This document shows, one piece after another, positions 31,821 through 43,557 of a DNA stretch of 64,000 nt (within the stretch, counting starts at the first letter, position 1; each line of letters begins with the position of its first letter). Where the stretch lies: assembly GCA_008477525.1 (NCBI GenBank), contig SPDT01000005.1, positions 5,084,001 to 5,148,000 on the forward strand. Direction: 5' to 3'. A program made the translations under genes and the position numbers. Below the pieces are notes generated by a model. That model worked only from the letters and a program-made list of their open reading frames with translations, searched no databases and had not been told where the DNA came from. Source of the DNA: Hypomyces perniciosus. Its lineage: Eukaryota; Ascomycota; Sordariomycetes; Hypocreales; Hypocreaceae.

Positions 31821-33776
31821 TCAGTGCTTTCTGTTCTTGCCCAAGAAATCCGTCCATCGGCGCTGGATGCCGATCTTCGGCCCCACTGTCTCCGTATCAA
31901 TCGGCGACCGGAGTTCCACAGCCGCCAACACCCACTTGCTGCTGCCCCCCTTCATCCGCCTGCCGAGATCTTTCAGCGCGTCTAGAGGACGGCTCTTGGC
32001 CTTGGATTTGTGGGTGTCTTTCTCAGTCCCGAATTCGTTGAATTGATTTCCCTGCGGCTTGTCCTTATCACCGTCTTCCGCAACCACCTCCCGGTTCGCA
32101 GAATCACGTTGCTTAAGGGTGGTGTCCACAACCAGCCTCTCCCTTTGGATATGTTCATGAGTTTTTCCGAGGTTTCGCATCAAAGACTGCTGCGTTTTGT
32201 TGGCCTGGATTTCGATTTCCAATTCCTCTTCGAACAGTCGCATGTCATGTCTATTCCTCGGCGGCGTAATCCTGACTAGGCCGTCACACTTGGCCGCTTT
32301 CGTTTCTGCCCCAAGCGTCTGGGCAAAGTTACCCCATAATTTGTTCAGGATTCTGTCACCTTCGTCGGATAACTTGCCGTCTTTATATGCCAGATGGACA
32401 AATCGGGTCCACCTCTCAACAGACTCGCGCAGCTTATCCATATTATCCTTCCCGGTATAGAACCACTCATGATGGTTACCCCCGCACATGGGACAGGGAC
32501 TGATGTGTCGTCTCTGCGGGGAGAACTCTCTGTGGACCAGTTGCTCAACCCGAAAGGCACCTTTGAACGGCTCCGGGCTCCGGTAGACAAACTCCATCGT
32601 GTTGCAATTCTCCGACTCGTATCGTTTATGCACCGTATCACTTGTGAAGCCGACTTTGTAGTGACCATTTAATTCTCCATTAGGTGCTTTGGCGATGTAT
32701 ATAACGCCATACCCCTTGTCGCTCTTTCCCCACTCTCTCTCAACCAGCTCCATGACGTAGAACCCTGTATTTGTAAAGTGTCCCCATTTCGTTTTACCGT
32801 GTCGCTCGAATCGGTCTTCCTCAGGTAGCTCCTGTGGTTGACTTGAGGCGGGCGGTTTGCCTTGGTCGGAGCTCTCAAGCGTGTCACGTTGAGCCCGAAG
32901 TTGTGGGAGATTCAACGGCTTCACGCTAGTTTGGGTATACTTGCGGGTTCCACTTTCCGTCCTCTGAACCTCGTTCTGGGTTGTCACCAGGTCGCCAATG
33001 TCTTCGGTGTAGAGGTCATCATCATCATCATCATCTTCGTCATCTTCTAGCTCAGCTGGAAGAGTGCCCTGGCCGATCTTTTTCGTCGGTGTTTCGCTGA
33101 AAGGTGTTCTCGACAGGTTTCTCGTTACATTCGATGCAGCCGTATCGGGAGTGAAGGGAGTCTTCGTCGTGCTAAAGACACTACCCACGCTCGACGCGGG
33201 GGTGGAAACCTCACTCCAGGGTGAAGACACTGAGAGCGTGCGAAGGTTGTCCGTGATCTGAGTGACATTGCCGGGGAGCAACAGGTTTCGCGGTAGGAAT
33301 TGGGCTTGCGATCTTGGTGGTGGGGTGACAGGAGAGTTATCTCGTCTGTAGATTGCCTTTTGCGGCGTCGTTGGACGCACTTCTTGCACATCATCGTCCT
33401 CTTCTTCGGCCGCTGTCTCGGTCGCAGCTTCAAGACTGTTGTTTCTAAAAGCGATGCCAGACAAAGGCTGTCGAAGGTAGTTTTGGATGGTGTCGAACAC
33501 AAATGGACGGTGCCTCTTGCAAGCTAACTTTTCGAGGAGACAGTTGACATCCTCGAGGGCCTGGCATCGACTGCTCTCTGAATGATCCTTCTTTTCATGA
33601 AAGTCTCGAAAAAGTTGACGAAGTAAATGTGCTTTGTCTTTTTCTACATGTTTGGCCCACCATATGCTGCACGGGGTGTTGTCGTTGTTGTAAGCAGGAC
33701 ACTCCCAGTAGGGCTCATGGCCTTCGGCGTGATCATCAAGGCGCGATATAATTGAAGTGATTGGAAAAGAATGCAT
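31821..33776 (-). CDS. T5orf172 / GIY-YIG domain protein
   Basis: A single exon encoding 651 aa from the ATG at 33776; a slightly longer frame upstream has no ATG. Residues 1-110 contain two Cys-rich helical stretches. Residues 110-330 are disordered: SPVTPPPRS-type proline stretches, a run of Asp/Glu (DDEDDDDDDD) and many Ser/Thr. At about 345-465 lies a T5orf172-type (GIY-YIG related) domain. It has YGVIYIAKAP, HYKVGFTSDTVHKRYES, then FRVEQLVHREF and a Cys pair with WF (CPMCGGNHHEWFY). The C-terminus is charged and helical. T5orf172 domains share the GIY-YIG nuclease fold; the conserved Arg and Glu of that fold (KRYES, RVEQ) are present. The function is unknown; many fungi carry paralogues. 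The stop is at 31821, and the gene converges on the Hsp70-like gene. Confidence 0.85.
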   Translation of the reverse strand: MHSFPITSIISRLDDHAEGHEPYWECPAYNNDNTPCSIWWAKHVEKDKAHLLRQLFRDFHEKKDHSESSRCQALEDVNCLLEKLACKRHRPFVFDTIQNYLRQPLSGIAFRNNSLEAATETAAEEEDDDVQEVRPTTPQKAIYRRDNSPVTPPPRSQAQFLPRNLLLPGNVTQITDNLRTLSVSSPWSEVSTPASSVGSVFSTTKTPFTPDTAASNVTRNLSRTPFSETPTKKIGQGTLPAELEDDEDDDDDDDLYTEDIGDLVTTQNEVQRTESGTRKYTQTSVKPLNLPQLRAQRDTLESSDQGKPPASSQPQELPEEDRFERHGKTKWGHFTNTGFYVMELVEREWGKSDKGYGVIYIAKAPNGELNGHYKVGFTSDTVHKRYESENCNTMEFVYRSPEPFKGAFRVEQLVHREFSPQRRHISPCPMCGGNHHEWFYTGKDNMDKLRESVERWTRFVHLAYKDGKLSDEGDRILNKLWGNFAQTLGAETKAAKCDGLVRITPPRNRHDMRLFEEELEIEIQANKTQQSLMRNLGKTHEHIQRERLVVDTTLKQRDSANREVVAEDGDKDKPQGNQFNEFGTEKDTHKSKAKSRPLDALKDLGRRMKGGSSKWVLAAVELRSPIDTETVGPKIGIQRRWTDFLGKNRKH

Positions 33777-35404
33777 TGTGAGCAACTCCAGTCATGAACA
33801 AAATAGCCAACGATGGTAGTAGTGACAGGGAGGGTGGATGTCAAGATTGCAAGATAGACGAGATCAATTGGCTAACAGAGACAGAAGTATTCACTCAACT
33901 TAATATCAAATTAGACCAATACTCCGTCGAGGTAACGAGGCTGCTCTGGCCGGGAGGCTGGGTCGCATCCTCATGAAGAAAGCCTCACTCAAATCCAATG
34001 GCACTCGCTAATGCATCAACCATTGGCGCAATATTCACACTGCCCCGGAATGCATGTCATGCGGCCTTACTCCCGGTTCCAGCTGAGCAAGAAGATGGCT
34101 ATTATGGAGCCGCCTTATGCATGTTGGTTCGATTATGGCAACACCGGGAAATGACACCAACCAGGATGCTTTGAACATAATTCCGAGGGAATGGATACGA
34201 CCCTCCCCCGTCTGCCAAGTTTCTTCTGCAAGCTCGCCGATCCGTTCACTGGTGAATCTTGTACCACTCACTCGGGTTGGCATGCTGGAGCATGTAAAAA
34301 TGTACCATTTCATCCTCCTAGGAGCCTTAAATCTCGCAAGTTCCTCGTCAGAACAAACCTGCCGGATATCTTCGTACTCGATCTCATCAGCACGGGTAGA
34401 GGCATAGCGGCTGGAGTTACGGAGTAGTAGGCTTCAAAAAGGGACACCGAAGAAAAAAGTTCGCCGAAAGTGGAATTCTGCAGCTTGCCTGCATGAGGCC
34501 GGCATACCTTTCTTTCATCAAACTCCAATGGATGCGACGGCCGCTCACGGAGATACCATCCCTACTGGCCGGCTCGGCCAAGAGGCGTGAGGAGTCTGGA
34601 ATATCTGCCTGTTTCATAATGTCGACAGCGCCTAGAAGGCCGTGTTTCCATTGGTGAGTATCCGCCGGACATCTCTGAAATCAGCTGCTAGAAATGCGAG
34701 CTGGAGGGGGAGGGGAGAATCACACAGGGCTAAATTTAGCAAGCCTTGCGCCCTCTCTGAAATATGCCAAGCCGAGAAGAGGGGACATTGCAAGTGGGAA
34801 TTGGCGCCCCTTGAGTATATTCCAATTCCATTTGCGGAGTAACGATGGAAGACTTTGTGTCGTGTACAGAGTAGTGATGAAGGAAGGGAGTTGATGTTGA
34901 GCCTCAAAGGACTCGGGCACTATGATGAGGGCGCTAAAAAGAATACCTACTAGTAGTATTTCGTAGTGCCACAACAACGCTAGAGCGCCACAGGACAGTA
35001 TCCATGATGCCTCATCAATTAGAGAGTTAAATTTTGAGAATCGGCTGCATCAACAAATACACAACTGGCAATATTAAGAATAGTGCATGCACTATAGAAC
35101 GATTGGTGTTGGAAAATAATGTACAATATACCGGGAGATCGAGACTTGTGTGAACGAAGCAGAGCGATCCAACAAGCCAGCATTTAGATAATATCTATAA
35201 CCCCGCCAAAGTGGTCACCTGCTGACAGCTGCTACCAGACCGCCCGCCACAGCCGCAGTCTCGAAAATTCAACACCAAGAATCCAACATCGCGCATATCA
35301 TCACCATCTCAGATATCCACCACCTAAACGCCTTCACCACCAACCCCAATTCCCAATTCCCAGCCACAAGGCGCTCCCGCTCACTGCGAGCAGCCCTCGT
35401 CAAA
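33777..35404. other. Intergenic, no gene seen
   Basis: A 1.6-kb stretch between two divergently transcribed genes. Frames of 60-96 codons (for example 34117-34407) have no domain. A TACGGAGTAG motif is at about 34418. The final 200 bp are C-rich and probably the promoter and leader of the ribosomal protein gene. Confidence 0.5.
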
Positions 35405-35849
35405 ATGCAATCCCTCACCCGCCTCGCGCGGCCAATGCTCACCACACGAGCCTCAATCGCCCCTCGGTAAAACCCACCTCTAACCCTCCTCAACCTCAGC
35501 CTCAACCTCCCCCCCAGCTAACCTCTCCCACAGGACATTCGTGACCCTCTCCCCCCTCCGCCCAGGCCTCACGTCTATCCGCCGTCCCAACGCCCTCACC
35601 AGCTTCACACCCACATCCTCCACAGGCGTCACAGCGACGGCAGACCTCGTCCCTCGAACCGCCATCTCAGCACATCCCGCTCTAGCCGGCGCGCAACAGC
35701 TGCGATGCGGTCCCCGAAACACTATGAATGGACATACGCGACTTGTGCAGAAGAGACGTCATGGGTGGTTGAAGCGGATGCGGAGTAAATCGGGACGCAG
35801 GATTTTGCTGAGGAGGAAGTTGAAGGGAAGGAAACAGGTTGCGTGGTGA
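35405..35849 (+). CDS. MRPL34: Mitochondrial ribosomal protein bL34m
   Basis: Two exons, 35405-35466 and 35534-35849. The 67-bp intron has donor GTAAAA and acceptor ACAG, and the split codon (CG/G) gives an Arg. The product is 125 aa. The N-terminus (MQSLTRLARPMLTTRASIAP) is rich in Arg, Thr and Ala without acids, as in mitochondrial presequences. The C-terminal ~45 residues carry the bL34 signature: KRRHGWLKRMRSKSGRRILL, then RRKLKGRKQVAW. bL34 packs into the exit-tunnel side of the large subunit. The length fits fungal MrpL34 proteins, which have a long presequence-bearing extension over the bacterial 45 residues. Confidence 0.93.
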
Positions 35850-36193
35850 GCGGATGGTTGGAGAGAGAAGGGGAGGCGATGATATGGACGATATTGTACA
35901 ATTTGGTCAAGAGGATGGCCTGTACGACGAACGAGTCATCGGGCGATGGTCGAGGAGATGCATTCGACGAAGATTCCGTATGGCACATGTTAAGCCAACG
36001 AGGCGATAGACATATTGTACTACTACCAACAAAAACTCAAGGCTTGAACTAGAAATTTGGCTATTTACCATATGTCCCTCATGAATATGTACTTGGGCTC
36101 GCTGGGCCTCTCATATACACACACTAACGTCCCTGGCTCCCAGGGGGAAACTATACACAAGCAATCTCAGCAATATAAAACAGTTGTGAGCTT
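35850..36193. other. Convergent 3' intergenic region
   Basis: A 0.34-kb stretch between the bL34m stop and the beta-glucosidase stop, which converge. No gene is seen. Confidence 0.5.
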
Positions 36194-39133
36194 TTAAACA
36201 GGCCCTGCAACACCAATCTCACACTTCAACGTGTCAACATGGCAAACCGTTCCAAGGGCATCGCTCGCACCACCAAGCCAAACCTTGTAACCCCCATCCA
36301 CAGCGGGCACAACCCAATCCTGAGTCACAACATCCCAGACGCTCAAGTCCTTGCGTGTCAGTGTCAACTTCACAGTTGTGCTCTCACCAGGAGCCAGCAC
36401 CTTCGTCTTCTCAAAGTCACGAAGCTGAATGATGGGAGTGTCATAGGCAATCCCAGCAGGGAACTGCAGATACGCCTGCACAGAGGCCTTGCCAGCGTAT
36501 GTGCTGCCTGTGTTCTTCACAGTGACAGACAAAGTGTAGGCTACGTCCCAGAGTGCCGGGTTACCTCCCTCTCCACCACCAGAGCGAGGACCCTCCTTTT
36601 GCTTGGTGGAGTAACCATCAGGGTAAGGATACTTGTTCTTCTTGCCATCATTAATTGCATTATCGGCGTCACTCTTGGAGAGGAAGGAATAGATGTAACG
36701 CAGAATCATGTTGAAGCCAGCCGGCTTGACGGCCTCGGTAGACGGTGGAATGGCCTGGGCGTAGTTGAGGATGTCGGACTTTGGAGGGCGGGCAGGCGGG
36801 TACTTGGCCAATTGTGTAACCTTGGTGATGGAAGCTGATGTGTGGGCGAAGCTTGTGTAGCTGAGGCCGTGGCCGAAAGCATACCGGGGCTTGATCTTCT
36901 CCTTGTTGAGCCAGCGATAGTCGATATATAAGCCCTCCGTGTAAGTGTCCTGAGCCTGGTTGAGGAACGCCCAGTTGATGAGTTCTGTGACGCTTTTAGG
37001 CAGATCATTCTCAGCTTTGGTGATTGTGTATGGCAAATGTCCGTTGGGAGAGGCACGGCCGAAGAGAACGTTCGTCAGGGACTTTCCGGCCTCTTGACCG
37101 GGCAAGTGGGCAACAAGAACGGCTTTAACTGAGGGCAGATCGACCCATTTCTCAAGAACCAGAGGTCCAACGGTTTGAATTACGACAATGACGTTACTGT
37201 ACTTATTCGCGGCATCTTGGACAAGCTTATCACCATTGTACCAGGCATAAAGACCAGAGGCATCCCGGTCTCCGTGGTTGCCCTCAACCGTGTAAGTGTT
37301 CTCGCCAGAATCCGAGGAGATAAAAACAACCGCAACATCATCAGCTGTTGGTGGGGGGACCGATGGGAAGTTGTCAGTGTTGTAAAATGTGACACTCTGA
37401 GCCTCAGCCCTGATTGCGCCGATGGGATCGTCCAGATACATGTAATCGACTGTTCCAGAGCCCCAGCCTTGTCCAAGAGTACCCTTGTTGCAGCTACGAT
37501 CAACGCAGGAATTAACCCCATCAGGGTTCTTCTGCGCATGTGTTCCAAAGACCTTGAGTGGACGCGTAGTGGAGAGTGGAAGGATGCCGCCGTCATTCTT
37601 GAGCATAGTGATGGCGTCCTGGGAGATTTGTCGAGCAATCACATCGTGGTCAGCTTGAACTTGAACAAACTCATTGACAACCCCGTGTGGTGAATTAGGC
37701 CACGCGGCGGGATAAAAGGGTCCCACTGCTGCGTTCGAGTTGGTGTCAAAGTTGAGTTTGGGGTAGTTTTTGTCTTGGCCCATTTGATACCATGCAGCAA
37801 TAATTCGAGTTGCCGCATCATTGATGCGATCCATAGGAACGGAGCCATTCAGCGCAGACCGAGTGAGCTCATACATCCAGAAAGAGTTGCCAAAGAAAGG
37901 GATCTGAGTGTCACCGGGCATGTCCATGTCTAGACCGGCAATGGCAGAGGCAACGCCAGACATTTGAGCCAGCCAGTCGGTCATTGTGAAGCCCTGGAAG
38001 CCCATCTCGTCCTTGAGGAGGCCATTGATGAGGTATGGATGATGGCTGGAAGCCGTTCCATTAACGGCATTGTATGCCATCATGACGGACCCAACGCCTG
38101 CCCTGATACCCTCTGCAAAGGGCCAAGCGTAAAGCTCGTGAAGGGTTCGGTCATCTTTCCCCAGTCACAACCCCATTAGCATTCGAAATATCCCACAACC
38201 TCTCATATCATGGAGCTGAGGCTGACTTACCGATATTGGCGCTATACGCCATCTGAAAAGGGTTGTACATTCGGTACATCTCCTGCTCATTCCCCACAAA
38301 GTGCTTGATCGTCGCGATAACACCCTGTTCCTGAACACCCTTAATCGTCTCTCTGGCACCCACGGCTTGCAAAACTGGATCGGAGCCGAAGCCCTCCCAG
38401 TTGCGGCCGCCCTTGGGCTTCCGACCGAGGGGGCCAACTGATGGGCCGAGCCAAACATTGACTCCCTTTCCGCGAGCCTCCTTGCCGATAGCGACGCCAC
38501 GCTCGTACATGAGCTTTTTGTCAAGCGTCGCACCAACAGTGATGCCGTCCGGGAAGACGGTTACATTGTCCGCATGCCGGATGCCATTTGGACCGTCGCC
38601 GAGGCACAACTGAGGGAAGCCAACGCGAAAAGCAGAGCCGGTATTGCCGGCACATCGTCTTTAAAGAAGAGAATTGTCAGTAAACGAGTACAAAGCTCAT
38701 ATGATTTGTGATACACATTATAGGTTCGGGGTTTGTAGCATGTCTTGCCACAACCCGTTGGAAGAGTTGTCAAGGGTTTCAGACTCACCCTATTACCCGA
38801 GTTAGTTTACAGCACAAAATCCTGCTCATTGTCCTCTTTCAACGTACCCATGTATATCCCTGTACCTGCAGTGATGTTGGTCTTCTCCGCCAGGGTCATG
38901 GAGTCGACCAGTGTTTTGGCCTTGCGGTAACTCTCCTTCCAATCACCCACCCAACCTCCATACGGCGCGGGATAATACGGCGGGACATAGTATCCATCCG
39001 GCACCCATGAATTGCTTGCTGCTCCTGCGTCTGCAGTTGCAGTGATAGGTCCCGCATGTCCCAGCGAAGCCAGGCCAGTGAGCACACAGGCTACGGTGGA
39101 GGCCGCCTTGACGTTGTAAAGCGGTGAAGTCAT
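36194..39133 (-). CDS. Secreted GH3 beta-glucosidase
   Basis: Exons: 39133-38848, a single base at 38789, 38658-38231 and 38154-36194. Introns are 58, 130 and 76 bp. The product is 891 aa. The N-terminus ([18 protein letters not shown]) is a signal peptide. The GH3 barrel carries DGPNGIR and, after the third intron, GFTMTDW, whose Asp is the catalytic nucleophile. [10 protein letters not shown] and [20 protein letters not shown] fit family 3 subfamily members. The C-terminal sandwich has [10 protein letters not shown], and the fibronectin III-like end has [19 protein letters not shown]. These enzymes release glucose from cellobiose and other beta-glucosides outside the cell. The one-base exon is required to keep frame and to restore the conserved [12 protein letters not shown] stretch; see findings. 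Confidence 0.9.
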
Positions 39134-42100
39134 GATACCCACTCGCCCTCTGTCTTTAGACTCGTATAAGTCCAACAGTGGTAGCAAGATGCGACCTAGA
39201 GACTTCTTTTGAGGATCCCTAAAGGGCGCACAGGCGCCTTTCACGTAGTGGTAGGGAGGCGGAGAACCAGACGGGATCTATCACTAGCAGGATGATCTGC
39301 GGAGCTGGTCAACCAGCGGCATAAATAATTGAGCGCTGGTGTCAATGCGAGGCCTTGGAATAAAGCAGGAAAGCATGGAAAGGTACCTGCTATGTCGTTC
39401 ATGCAGTAGTCTCGTGGCCCTCGAAAAGAGCATGCGTGGCCCTTAGGGTTCGTCAGGTCATGGCCAAGAAGCTCCAAGACATGTATCCGCCATTTCTTTT
39501 TCGTTGATATTAGTCGTAGCATTACAATGGCATTTCTGGAGCTTTTCAGCTCCAGTTCTTTCCCCCCCTCCTTTTTGCCAATCGTAAGCATGCATGAAAG
39601 GTTGCTTTTGGAAATTTCGGGTTGCGTGGGCAAATCGGGTCAAGGGAAGAGATACCATCATACGACAGGGATGATTTAAAAAAGACAGCCGTATGGCCTA
39701 GGCATCATCTCTTGGCTTCCAAACTTCAACCTTCAAACTCCAAAATGGTCGCATCTCGCTTCAGTGCAATGTCTTGGAAATGTCAGATGCATATAGACCA
39801 GGATTTGAGATATCGATTTATCGGACCGACAGATGTGAGCCCAAGGCCTCTCCAGTAACGAGGCTTGGCTGTTAGATTGGGCAGGTCAGGGTATGACAAG
39901 TCTAGCCACCCGGAACTACTGCGTATCGCGTGAGAGTACAAAGAGCTGGAGGCTTCAAACCTGACGTGGTCAAGCCAAAGAGTCTCAAGATGGGAAAACG
40001 GCGGGGAAATCACAAGGAAAGGACTCGAGCATTGAAGATGCGAATGGATGACCCTCGGTTCAAATAACCTCCCGGACCGACTTGTTAACAGACTGCTGTT
40101 GTTCCTGAGAGAATTCAGCCCGCGTGACACTGAGAAGCAACCAGTTGCGTGTAAGCCCTTAGGAACAGGGTTTGGTAATAAAGCATAGAAGGTGTAGTGG
40201 TTGCAACTCAAGGCGTGGGGGAATGGCAATTGGCGTCGATCGTCAAGGCACAAGCGTTACTCTGACGCCGGACATGGTCACCAGATTAGGAAACTGGGGA
40301 TGATGGGGGTGAGGATCTAGCTCTCTTTACGGATACGAGCAACTCGAGCATTACTCCTCCTCGCACAAAGGATACGTGTATTATAAAAGCTAAAGCGCCA
40401 CATGCAGGCGGATTGCCGGCGTCCAGTGCTCCGTAAGCGAATCTAGAGGCTGTCAGCTAATTCCCAGCCGCATCTCCGAGTTTCTGGGGTATTTTTCGCG
40501 GGGTAAACAACGCCAGGTTGATGATAGAACGAGTACGGAGTGCGGAGTAGTAGTATTGAATTCAGACAGCTCCAACGTTAGTTGAGTCTTTAATGCACTT
40601 TCAGTTTTCAGATTCCACTACGGGGTGCCTACTGCCCAATTATGCGGTATTTTTGGTGTGTAGCGGATCCTGGCCATCCATGTTTTATGTATAGACAAAA
40701 CCTCGCGATTCCACCTACGTGAGGCGCCATGAGTGTCAGATCATCAGCACAAAACATCAGGGTGAGCGATAGAGATGAAATAGTAAAGTAAAAACACCAT
40801 GCTCCCTGCATTAAATGGATGTGTTTCTGCCATGGTAAAGGGTATCATAATTACGACGTTCTAAAGATTCTAGCCTTCTAGATCCAGCCCGCCTCTTCGT
40901 ATGTGGGAGAGGTATGCAGTCATCTCGCAGCAGCAGCTACTGCAAGTCAGGTCACAGACTCCAGCAAAAACCCCTTTTCCCCCGCAAAAGCCACGATGCA
41001 AAGGTTCCATTAATCCAATCCATTGCTCCCACAGCCCACATTGTGGCTGGGCGGATTTGGATCGAACCGCTCCGAACCGTTTCTTTTCTTTTCTTCACCG
41101 TATTTAGTTGATCCTTGGGTTAGGCTGCCATCACTTACTCGTGTACGAAGGAGAATAACGGCGATTATTGCTTGTGCGAGCAATGGTCTGTCATCTTCTA
41201 AGTGGATTACTGTGGGCTTTATGGGGCGGATACCTCTCAACCCAGAATAAACAATTTTCATTGGGGATAAATTGGGACAAATAAGCTTAATCTCCCAACT
41301 ATCAATTCTGAATTATATAAACTTCTGTAGCACCAAAGAGGCAATACACGCAGTCATTGGCAAACTTATTCTTACTAATATTCCGTACCTGGTACGGAGT
41401 AGTCTTCGGGGCCTTGTTACACACAGGCATTGTCATAGCGCATTGTCCCTGTCAAGCGCATCAACGGCACGTCTTTTTTCTCCGTTTTGCCCTTGTTCCA
41501 TCTTCCGTGTATTAATCGTGGACTTTAATTCCGCAGATCCGTCTTAGTCTCCCGTTAGTATTTATGCCATCCCTCGTATCTCAAAAAGTCTGAATCCACG
41601 GAATACTAGTCTATAATCCTCGTGGAGCCAAAAGAACTGGTGATGCTGCATCTTACTCAACATTTTGCCGGCTCTCCACAGTCCACGCTACTATATTCAA
41701 GCATCTCCATTTCTCCCCCGCAAAGTGGTACCCAGAACGTTGAGCAAGAAACCCCAAGATGGCCCTTGCGGGCTGTCACTACTCATCTCCCATTCCTACT
41801 TAGGAAGTACTGCCGAAGCTCGAACAGATGACACCTCAACCCCTAGCTCTCCATGTGGCACTGACTCCTCGATGAGACCTATGATTGGAGGGATTTCGAT
41901 ATCTATCAAGTCCAACGCAACGCAAAAGGCTAAGAAAATGGGAACGAGAAGTGGACAGCAGCAAAACATCATGGGGAAGACGGAGCTGGTGCCTAGCTAG
42001 GGAAGAGACAGAAGCAAAACTGAGGTTATACGCATGGCCCGGTGGGTTTCTAACAACGGCAAGGATTGCTACCCACAGCCTGGGCGAAGTTGGTATCCAT

Positions 42101-42348
42101 GTATCTGGAGTTTTAGAACAGAGATATAAAAACCACACGGAGGCGCTGCATGAATTTGACTTGACGCCATCGTGAGATCTCCCTAGCTCTGCAACGTCTT
42201 CATCACTAGTCCTTGGTTCCCGTCCGCTTTGTGTTTCTTGCCTGTTTCAGCGGCTGGCTGTCTCCTTGTCCTATACTTCTACGGATATTATATTATTAGA
42301 CCCTGTCGCCGTTTTGACAAGCAGATCTAACTGTCATCTCCTGTTACA
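39134..42348. other. 3.2-kb divergent intergenic stretch
   Basis: It lies between the starts of the beta-glucosidase (minus) and the lipase (plus). Open frames up to 156 codons on either strand have no domains and no coding pattern. TACGGAGTA-type motifs occur at about 40530 and 41390. Promoters of both secreted enzymes must be here; a long regulated upstream region would fit, but no operator was pinned down. Confidence 0.5.
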
Positions 42349-43557
42349 ATGAAGTTCCTGTCACTTCTTTCGCTCGCCGCCCTGGTGGTGGGCAGCCCGC
42401 TTCCCACTATCGAGGACTATGCCCAGTTGCTCGAGAGACGTGAGTTTTCCTTATGTTCTCTCGGATATTTTACAAAATTGACTTACGCTGCTTGCAGAAT
42501 CCTCTGTCTCCGTCTCAGCTGCAGATCTCGATAAATTTAAGTTCTATAGCCAGCACTCTGCGGCGGCCTACTGTAACTTCAACACTGCTCCCGGAAAGCC
42601 CGTCGTATGCAAAGGACAGTGTAATAATGTCCGTGCTACTGTCGTCAACTCTTTTGTGTAAGTCTTTGCAGCTTCTTGTTACACATGAACGTACAAACCA
42701 CTTGTATCAAAGACAGAAGGTAGCTGACAATATTCATCAGCGGCCCTTTGACTGGCATTGGAGCCTACGTCTCCGTCGACACCACCCGCAGGGAGGTCGT
42801 CCTCTCCATCCGTGGCAGTAACAACGTCCGCAACTTTATCACCGACGTCGTCTTCGTCTTCCAGAAATGCGACCTCGTCAGCCAATGCAAAGTCCACACC
42901 GGCTTCGCCGAAGCCTGGAAGGAAATATCGGGCAAAGCCACCGCCGCCATCCAAAAAGCCATGAGCGAGAACCCAGGCTTCAAGCTCGTCACTACGGGCC
43001 ACTCCCTCGGCGGTGCCATCGCCATCCTCGGTGGTGCATACCTCCGTGCCGCGGGCTTCTCCCTCGACATCATCACCTACGGTGCGCCCCGTGTGGGCAA
43101 CGACCACTTCGTCAACTTCGTCACCAACCAGCCCGGCGGCGAGTTCCGCGTCACACACCTTGACGACCCCGTTCCGCGTCTGCCCCCTATGATCTTCGGC
43201 TACCGCCACACGTCTCCTGAGTTCTGGGTTTCGGACGGCAGTGCCACTTCTGAGAACGTGAGCCTCGCCAGCATCAAGGTCTGCCAGGGCATTGCCAATA
43301 CGCAATGCAACGGCGGCACCTTTGGCTTCAACATCGTTTCCCACTTGCACTACTTCCGCGACATCTCCGGCTGCGGCAACCCTCTGCAGTTCAAGCGCGA
43401 TGAGCACCAGGATGTCATCGACAGGCTCAACAAGTGGAGCAAGGCAGATCAAGCGCTGGCCGCTTCGATGAACCACAAGCGTAATGTTGACCAGGACCTC
43501 ATTGACAGACTCAACCGCTGGAGTCAGAAGGACCAAGACCTTTCCAACTCCTTGTAA
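42349..43557 (+). CDS. Secreted class 3 lipase with Kex2-flanked C-terminal repeats
   Basis: Three exons: 42349-42439, 42498-42657 and 42741-43557. Introns are 58 and 83 bp (donors GTGAGT and GTAAGT, acceptors GCAG and TCAG). The product is 355 aa. The signal peptide is MKFLSLLSLAALVVGSPLP. The alpha/beta-hydrolase core of class 3 lipases follows: VVLSIRGSNN (oxyanion strand), VTTGHSLGGAIAIL with the nucleophile Ser, THLDDPVPRLPP with the Asp, and SHLHYF with the His. It should hydrolyse acylglycerols outside the cell. The last 52 residues are unusual: two related segments, each preceded by Lys-Arg (302-303 and 330-331), share QD(V/L)IDRLN(K/R)WS. The bulk of the antisense strand is also open; that is a shadow of biased codon use. 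Confidence 0.9.
43399..43557 (+). repeat. Two diverged tandem peptide repeats after KR sites
   Basis: The lipase tail holds two segments of 26 and 24 residues, each after a KR dibasic site. They share the core QD-[VL]-IDRLN-[KR]-WS-x-x-DQ. The duplication is visible at the protein level and partly in DNA. Confidence 0.75.

Noticed and set aside
34117..34407. 96-codon frame in the 33.8-35.4 kb gap
   Set aside because: Opposite-strand frames of the same length overlap it and neither shows domain content.
42679..43536. Antisense 285-codon open frame over the lipase
   Set aside because: It lies opposite the lipase exon with strong codon bias. The peptide is Val/Asp/Glu-rich without domain logic and explains nothing. 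It is a shadow.
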